Below the pieces are notes generated by a model. The model was given only the letters and a program-made list of their open reading frames with translations, had not been told where the DNA came from and made no database searches. A stretch of 64,000 bases of DNA, from NCBI GenBank assembly GCA_046329055.1, contig JAXLVK010000017.1:1-64000 (forward strand). The letters are read 5' to 3'. How positions within the stretch are numbered: position 1 is the first letter of the stretch; the number at the start of each line of letters is the position of its first letter. Positions 59,649 through 64,000 of this stretch are shown here, piece by piece. The translations under genes were made by a program, and so were the position numbers. Source of the DNA: JADKCL01 sp046329055 (GTDB lineage Bacteria; Bacteroidota; Bacteroidia; J057; JADKCL01).

Positions 59649-60469
59649 GCAAATTGCCGATATCAGAGGAGGATTACGAAAAGGTCGAGGCCTACTTGGA
59701 TGGTCGAATGACCGATGCCGAGCGCGAGGTTTTTGAGCTAGAAATGGAAGGCAATCCGAGGCTAAAGTCTGCAATTGACGATTACAGGATGCTCATTGCG
59801 GCGCTTGCACAAGCGGAAGGAGAACGGTTCATGCGGGAAATGATGGGCAAATGGGCAGGCGAATCGGCTGAAATGAAAGAGGATGCCTCCGATACCCAGG
59901 AAAATCGCGGAACAAGTCCATCACGTCCTGGATCCGGCCCCATGCGTCGGAAACCAAGGTTGGGCCGATGGAAATTGGTGATTCCTGCTGCTGCTGCATT
60001 GGCTTTGGCAGCTTGGGTCGGGATCCGGCATTTTTCTCCGAGAAAAGATACCGATCTCTTTGTCAAGTATTTCCAGAGTGATCCACGTGCGCCCTACAAC
60101 CTTGGGCCATCGGAAGCGGACGAAGGCAGGCTCGCCATGGGCGCCTACTTGCACGGAGATTACAAGGATGCAGACCGGAGGTTTCGCTTCGCTCGGGAAA
60201 AAGCGCCTGCGGACGATACATTGCGGTATTTCCACGCCATCACACAATTGGCCATGGGCAAGCCGACTGAGGCAAAGTTGTCCCTCGAGCCGCTTTGTGC
60301 CAAGCCCTCTGGATTTCAGGAGATGGCGCGCTGGTACAATGCGCTTGCAATCATGGAAATCAGTGGCAATGAGGCTGCGCTGAAAGAATTGCAGGCGATC
60401 CAATCCGAACCCAGTCATCCCATGCAGCAGCAGGCCGCAGAATTGGTGAAAGAAATCCTCGCACAATGA
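59645..60469 (+). CDS. putative anti-sigma factor with TPR-like periplasmic domain
   Basis: A 274-residue protein: acidic cytoplasmic N-terminus (SKLPISEEDYEKVEAYLDGRMTDAEREVFELEME), a Ser/Pro linker, one membrane helix (KLVIPAAAALALAAWVGI, about residues 109-126) and a periplasmic tetratricopeptide-type region (GAYLHGDYKDADRRFRFAREKAP, FHAITQLAMGKPTEAKLSLEPL). The four-base overlap with the sigma gene supports an anti-sigma role. The next gene overlaps it by ATGA as well. Confidence 0.72.
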   Translation: MSKLPISEEDYEKVEAYLDGRMTDAEREVFELEMEGNPRLKSAIDDYRMLIAALAQAEGERFMREMMGKWAGESAEMKEDASDTQENRGTSPSRPGSGPMRRKPRLGRWKLVIPAAAALALAAWVGIRHFSPRKDTDLFVKYFQSDPRAPYNLGPSEADEGRLAMGAYLHGDYKDADRRFRFAREKAPADDTLRYFHAITQLAMGKPTEAKLSLEPLCAKPSGFQEMARWYNALAIMEISGNEAALKELQAIQSEPSHPMQQQAAELVKEILAQ

Positions 60470-61908
60470 AGGGTACCCGATTTTATGCGATGCTGTCCTT
60501 GCTTTCGGCCCAGGAACGGCAGCGGTTTCAGCGCGAATTGGGGCAAAATCCATCCGCTTCATTGGCTGCCAAACTTGCCCTGCTCACAGCACAACATTTG
60601 GAGGCGACATTGCAGGATGGTCAAGACCTACCTTGGCACAAGGAGGAAATCTGGAAATTGCTCAAGCCCGGCGAGGAATTCCAACCTTCCTATTTCAAGA
60701 ACCTAGTTTCCGACGCGCAAGGTCTTTTGGAGTGGCATCTGATCCTGCAATCCCTGCAGGCCGATCCATTGATGCGCGACACCCTCTTATTGGGGCATCT
60801 ACTTGATCGAGGAGCGCCTCAGGAAATGCTCGCAGCCCTCTGGCGCTCAACCCATTCCCAAGCCACCAAACGTGGCGAATCGGATGCAGGCAACTTGCGT
60901 CGCCTTTGGGAAATTGCGGTCGCCATCGAACGACGAAATCCCGACCGACGTCAGCGCTTACGCACCTCTAATACTGGCAACACCTGGCCTGAATCACCCG
61001 ACGAAGCTGCCGAGGCAGCACTCGACGCAGAATACCTCCTGGCTAAACTCCGCCTCGCCACCGAAAACCTGATCCGTGGACGCGCCCTCTCCGATGCGGG
61101 GATCACATCCTCCCTGAGCCTGGAACAAATTTTGAAGGAAGTCCCGGCAACGGTGATTGAAAGGTATCCCCTGCTTCGCCTGCAGATATTGTGCTATCAA
61201 CTCCTCGCGACAGGCGAAGGCTATCCTGCCTACAAGCAAGAAATCATCGACGCCCATCTACCCGGGCATGCCCTGTTCGAATTGGTGATCCATGCGCAAA
61301 ATCACTGCATCGCCCGCAGCAACACCGGGGAGCGGCACTACCTGGAAGATTATGTCGGTTGGATGGATTTCCGGCAGCAACGCGATATACTCCTGCTCAA
61401 TGGGGAACTGCCTCCAAGCGAACTGAAAAATTACGTCACCGCTTGCCTCAAGCTCGGCGACCCCAGTCGCGCCGCACAATTTCTGGATCAATTTGGCAGT
61501 CATGTAGCTGAAGGCTTCCGGGAAAAGGCCGTTTCCCTCAACCGCGCGCACATCGCCTACCACAAGCAGGAGTACAGCCTCGCCCGCAAACTCCTCGCCT
61601 CCCACCCCGTCCTCGACCAATTTGACGAGCTCGACTGGCGCTCCCTGCAGCTCAAGATTCACTGCGCCCTCATCCAACAAGGCGGCGAAACCGACGACCT
61701 TTTCACCTTCATCCACAGCTTCCGCAATTTCCTCTACCGCAGCAAGGCGTTACCCGCCACACGCACCTCCGCCCACCTCCGCAAACTGAATTACATCGAA
61801 CGTGCCCACAAAAACCCCAAGCCCGCCAAGCTAGAAAAGCTGCGGGCCGAGGTGGAAGGGGATATGGAGGTTGCGGATCGGGAGTGGGTTCTGGGGGTGG
61901 TGGGTTAG
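60466..61908 (+). CDS. all-helical protein of unknown function in the sigma operon
   Basis: A 480-residue soluble, largely helical protein rich in Leu, Ala, Gln and Arg with repeat-like helix pairs in the second half (CLKLGDPSRAAQFLDQFGSH, NRAHIAYHKQEYSLARKLLASHP), suggesting a solenoid (TPR-like) fold. No signal peptide, membrane helix or catalytic motif is seen. It starts within the stop of the anti-sigma gene (ATGA), so translation is coupled. A role as cytoplasmic scaffold or target of the sigma system is only a guess. Confidence 0.65.
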   Translation: MKGTRFYAMLSLLSAQERQRFQRELGQNPSASLAAKLALLTAQHLEATLQDGQDLPWHKEEIWKLLKPGEEFQPSYFKNLVSDAQGLLEWHLILQSLQADPLMRDTLLLGHLLDRGAPQEMLAALWRSTHSQATKRGESDAGNLRRLWEIAVAIERRNPDRRQRLRTSNTGNTWPESPDEAAEAALDAEYLLAKLRLATENLIRGRALSDAGITSSLSLEQILKEVPATVIERYPLLRLQILCYQLLATGEGYPAYKQEIIDAHLPGHALFELVIHAQNHCIARSNTGERHYLEDYVGWMDFRQQRDILLLNGELPPSELKNYVTACLKLGDPSRAAQFLDQFGSHVAEGFREKAVSLNRAHIAYHKQEYSLARKLLASHPVLDQFDELDWRSLQLKIHCALIQQGGETDDLFTFIHSFRNFLYRSKALPATRTSAHLRKLNYIERAHKNPKPAKLEKLRAEVEGDMEVADREWVLGVVG

Positions 61909-61920
61909 GGGGAGTAGCAA

Positions 61921-63780
61921 ATTCAGGTCGATTTAATTAGCCTCTTATCCAATAATGGCTCGCAATTTTAGCGAGTTCATCAATATCCATTATGTATGTA
62001 TGAATATTCGGAACCCCAAAGTCTTAAGTGACCGCCGTAATCGACGCAAAACACCTCGAGCAGAGCCAGCTCTCTTTCGATAGGACATTGTACACCACAA
62101 GTTTCGATTACGTTGAAAGCGTGAGAATATGCGCCTTTCAAATTCTAGAGGCTTTAAAAACTAATTCTGAAACATCATTGATTTTCAAGCAACACAACAA
62201 CCGTAACAAACTCAATTATTGGAACAGAGATCAAAGGCAAAGCTCAAATCGTATCTACTCCAAAGATTTTTTCATCATCTATTTGTTATCAACTTCGTGA
62301 TACGCATTGCCCCTGTCGAAACATCCAGAATCAGCGATTATAGAACTCACACGCGAATAGACTTCCACGTGCGGAATTGAAAACCGTTTGCCGCCGACAA
62401 CCAAACCCGAAAATACCATGATGTAATCGCATTGCATTCAATCTTTCATATACAATGGTTGAAAAAGTCCTTGGCGTACATCAAGACTTCCGCGCCAAGA
62501 AGAATTACCCAACAATCAGTAAATGACTGAATGAATTCGCATCGACGAATCATGCACATGCGACTCAACCGATTCAAATCGCATTATTCTAGTGTGAAGA
62601 CATCGCCTTGATCCTCAACACAAAAAGGAACTATTTTGCAACCAAAGGAGCACTTTCGAACGTATTTCAACATTCGCTATACCCACTAAACACCTCGCTT
62701 ACAGTCATCTATCCTCTCAAGCCGCCTCTCAAAATTGGCATATAGTCCCATCTGCGACATAGGATCCTTATTGTCCAAAGTTCCTTCAATATCGAAGATT
62801 CTGAAGATTAGGCGGACATTGCCGCACCAACCAAATCAAAATGCTGCGTTGGACATAAGGCCCACAACACTTCCAAAATTACCAACTATTTAGTTTGCAA
62901 CAAGCTTTCGTAATATCAGTGAGGATCCCCGTGGATTTCGATCTTATAGGAGCGATATTTCCTGCACCCTGAAAGCAATCTCTTTCACATCTGCACTTTC
63001 ATTTGTCAGCACATAATGCAAATCATACAAATAGTCAGCTCATTTCAGGATCATCGACAATGTTGAAGGTACCCCCAGTGAAACTGACTTTTTTTTTATC
63101 ATTGCCCCTTGAGACAAATACTCAATCAACGCATCAATCTTTCCAACTTCAAATTTATCATCGATAGGAATGACACAAACCGCCTCCGCACCTTCAAAAA
63201 TCTCCGAGTATTTGATTGTATAAATATTTCAATATTGAGAAAACCATATCCTCTTCGAATCGCAACCTCTTGCGATCAACATAATCTACGACAAGCGCAA
63301 CCAATTCGTCGAAACTTTCAATAGTTCCATCTCCAAACGAAGAACGGCTGGCTTATTTATTCGTCGGTTTTTCCGCAACAATCGTCATGCAACCCAACTT
63401 ATCCAAATAACCTCTTCACCGTTGAGTCCAATACAATTTGAGCATAATTTTCAGAAGGCTCGCATAAGTATACTTTCAATGAAGGATTGAGCAACCACGT
63501 GCAAAATCGGAAGCAGATCGTCAGCAACACGTTGCCAACGTTCCATGGTCAATATCAGATTCGAAAACCAACAGACATCCAAAATCGGAGAAAGTCGTAA
63601 CAACGCTAATCCTCTGCAGTGGTGAAATCAAAGGGTGCTTCCTAGCTTCATACCCGATCTTCTTCGAAATTCTAGCTTATGATTGGGATGCCAATGTCAC
63701 AGCTCATGAGCAACATTTAGCGAAAAAATAGCCACTCTTGATTACCAATTGAATCATAATACAGAAAATTTCAATGAATA
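61921..63780 (-). pseudogene. AT-rich coding region broken by many frameshifts and stops
   Basis: Base composition drops sharply here. No long frame is open on either strand, yet the minus strand reads as good protein in pieces that jump between frames, for example VYLCEPSENYAQIVLDSTVK, IESFDELVALVVDYVDRKR, EIFEGAEAVCVIPIDDKF, ADYLYDLHYVLTNESADVKE, IFDIEGTLDNKDPMSQMG and, at the end, VPNIHTYIMDIDELAKIASH. An HEL-stop-H string (near 63700) looks like a ruined HExxH metal site. Roughly one frame break occurs every 60-150 bases. This is either one or two decayed genes, perhaps acquired, or a stretch of poor sequence. Confidence 0.6.
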
Positions 63781-63796
63781 GATCAAAACATTTACT

Positions 63797-63829
63797 CCCC
63801 CAAATCTCCCCACACCCACCCCCAACCCC
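63797..63829 (-). other. G-quadruplex-capable tract
   Basis: On the minus strand five G-runs (4, 5, 3, 4 and 5 bases) are separated by loops of 1-6 bases (TT, T, TGT, AGATTT). It lies between the end of the T9SS gene at the window edge and the broken region. GC-rich inverted segments (GCCGCC...GGCGGC, 63851-63897) stand next to it. Confidence 0.55.
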
Positions 63830-63903
63830 AACCACAGATTCCCTAGCAGGTAGCGCCGCCATCACCCCCGGGCGACTTGCACCCGGCGGCGGCGGCACTT
63901 GCA

Positions 63904-64000
63904 TCAATGCACCCAGACCTTTCGGAACAGGCAACTGCCACGCATTTGCACCTTGATCACATACACACCCGGAGGCAGAGGTAGCTCAAGGTGTTGCTTC
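63904..64000 (-). CDS. C-terminal end of a T9SS-secreted protein, cut by the window edge
   Basis: The frame enters from the right edge and reads KQHLELPLPPGVYVIKVQMR, then GSCLFRKVWVH and stop. The LPPGVYVIKVQ strand followed by a basic final strand (FRKVWVH) is the usual end of a type A T9SS sorting domain. The rest of the gene lies outside the window. Confidence 0.65.
   Translation of the reverse strand, partial: KQHLELPLPPGVYVIKVQMRGSCLFRKVWVH

Noticed and set aside
62028..62300. 90-codon plus-strand gene in the AT-rich region
   Set aside because: Minus-strand fragments give far better protein-like sequence over the same bases.

Overview
The window reads as chromosomal DNA of a fairly GC-rich member of the Bacteroidota, most like the Saprospiria/Chitinophagia side of the phylum (the phylum is well supported, the class is inference). 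The signs are a fused LpxC-FabZ enzyme, a Bacteroidota-type GlmU-like nucleotidyltransferase, BshB1 of bacillithiol synthesis, Mpl, the DUF4295 ribosome-neighbour protein, at least five secreted proteins with type IX secretion (T9SS) C-terminal sorting domains, LytS/LytTR regulation, and many promoters with the Bacteroidota -7 element TAnnTTTG. Several sit 17-22 bases behind TTG or TTTG.

Layout. 0-8.5 kb: two DUF4412-like genes, rpmG/DUF4295, mpl, an MBL hydrolase, a multi-pass membrane protein, an HNH protein and a T9SS/PKD protein. 8.5-18 kb: uvrA, an ECF sigma/anti-sigma operon, a TPR histidine kinase and a secreted heparinase-II/III-like lyase. 18-26 kb: nth, a long inverted repeat, a structured leader upstream of recA, recA, a WG-repeat lipoprotein, bshB1, a T9SS protein and a PASTA protein. 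26-35 kb: a minus-strand block with two LptF/LptG-type permeases around an omega-amidase, divIC-eno, carA and nuoE. 35-39 kb: the lipid A operon lpxD-lpxC/fabZ-lpxA plus an ABC ATPase. 39.4-40.7 kb: nine tRNA genes (Ser x4, Tyr x2, His x2, Cys) separated by short hairpin repeats. 41-50 kb: a 39-codon gene with its own promoter and terminator, small-molecule enzymes, a T9SS protein, a LytS/LytTR two-component pair and a T9SS FG-GAP/ASPIC protein. 49.6-50.8 kb: six tandem precursor-peptide genes. 51-58.7 kb: leuS, rpmE2, glmU-like, tpiA, a lipoprotein and a metallopeptidase. 59-62 kb: a second sigma/anti-sigma operon. 62-63.8 kb: an AT-rich coding region broken by many frameshifts. The right edge holds the tail of another T9SS protein.

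The most notable locus is the set of six small genes at 49,642-50,756. Each has a short leader (often ending VRKALS plus a polar stretch), a Gly-Gly junction, and then a tiny cysteine-free core. Four cores are 14 residues ending PWID(K/Q)PGG; two are 22 residues ending IDTD or VDTD followed by (K/R)P. They follow a T9SS FG-GAP protein by 38 bases and end at a strong terminator. Other unusual items are a tRNA array with position-33 C in two genes and class-I-like tRNA-Tyr genes, a folded RNA candidate before recA, a long inverted repeat whose mismatches become G-U pairs on one strand, and several families of intergenic hairpins built from short direct units.

Single-base length differences interrupt carA, leuS, the glmU-like gene and the gene at 26.1 kb. 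Most lie in or next to homopolymers in genes expected to be essential, so sequence error is the simplest explanation for them; the broken stretch at 62-63.8 kb is far denser and may be genuine decay.
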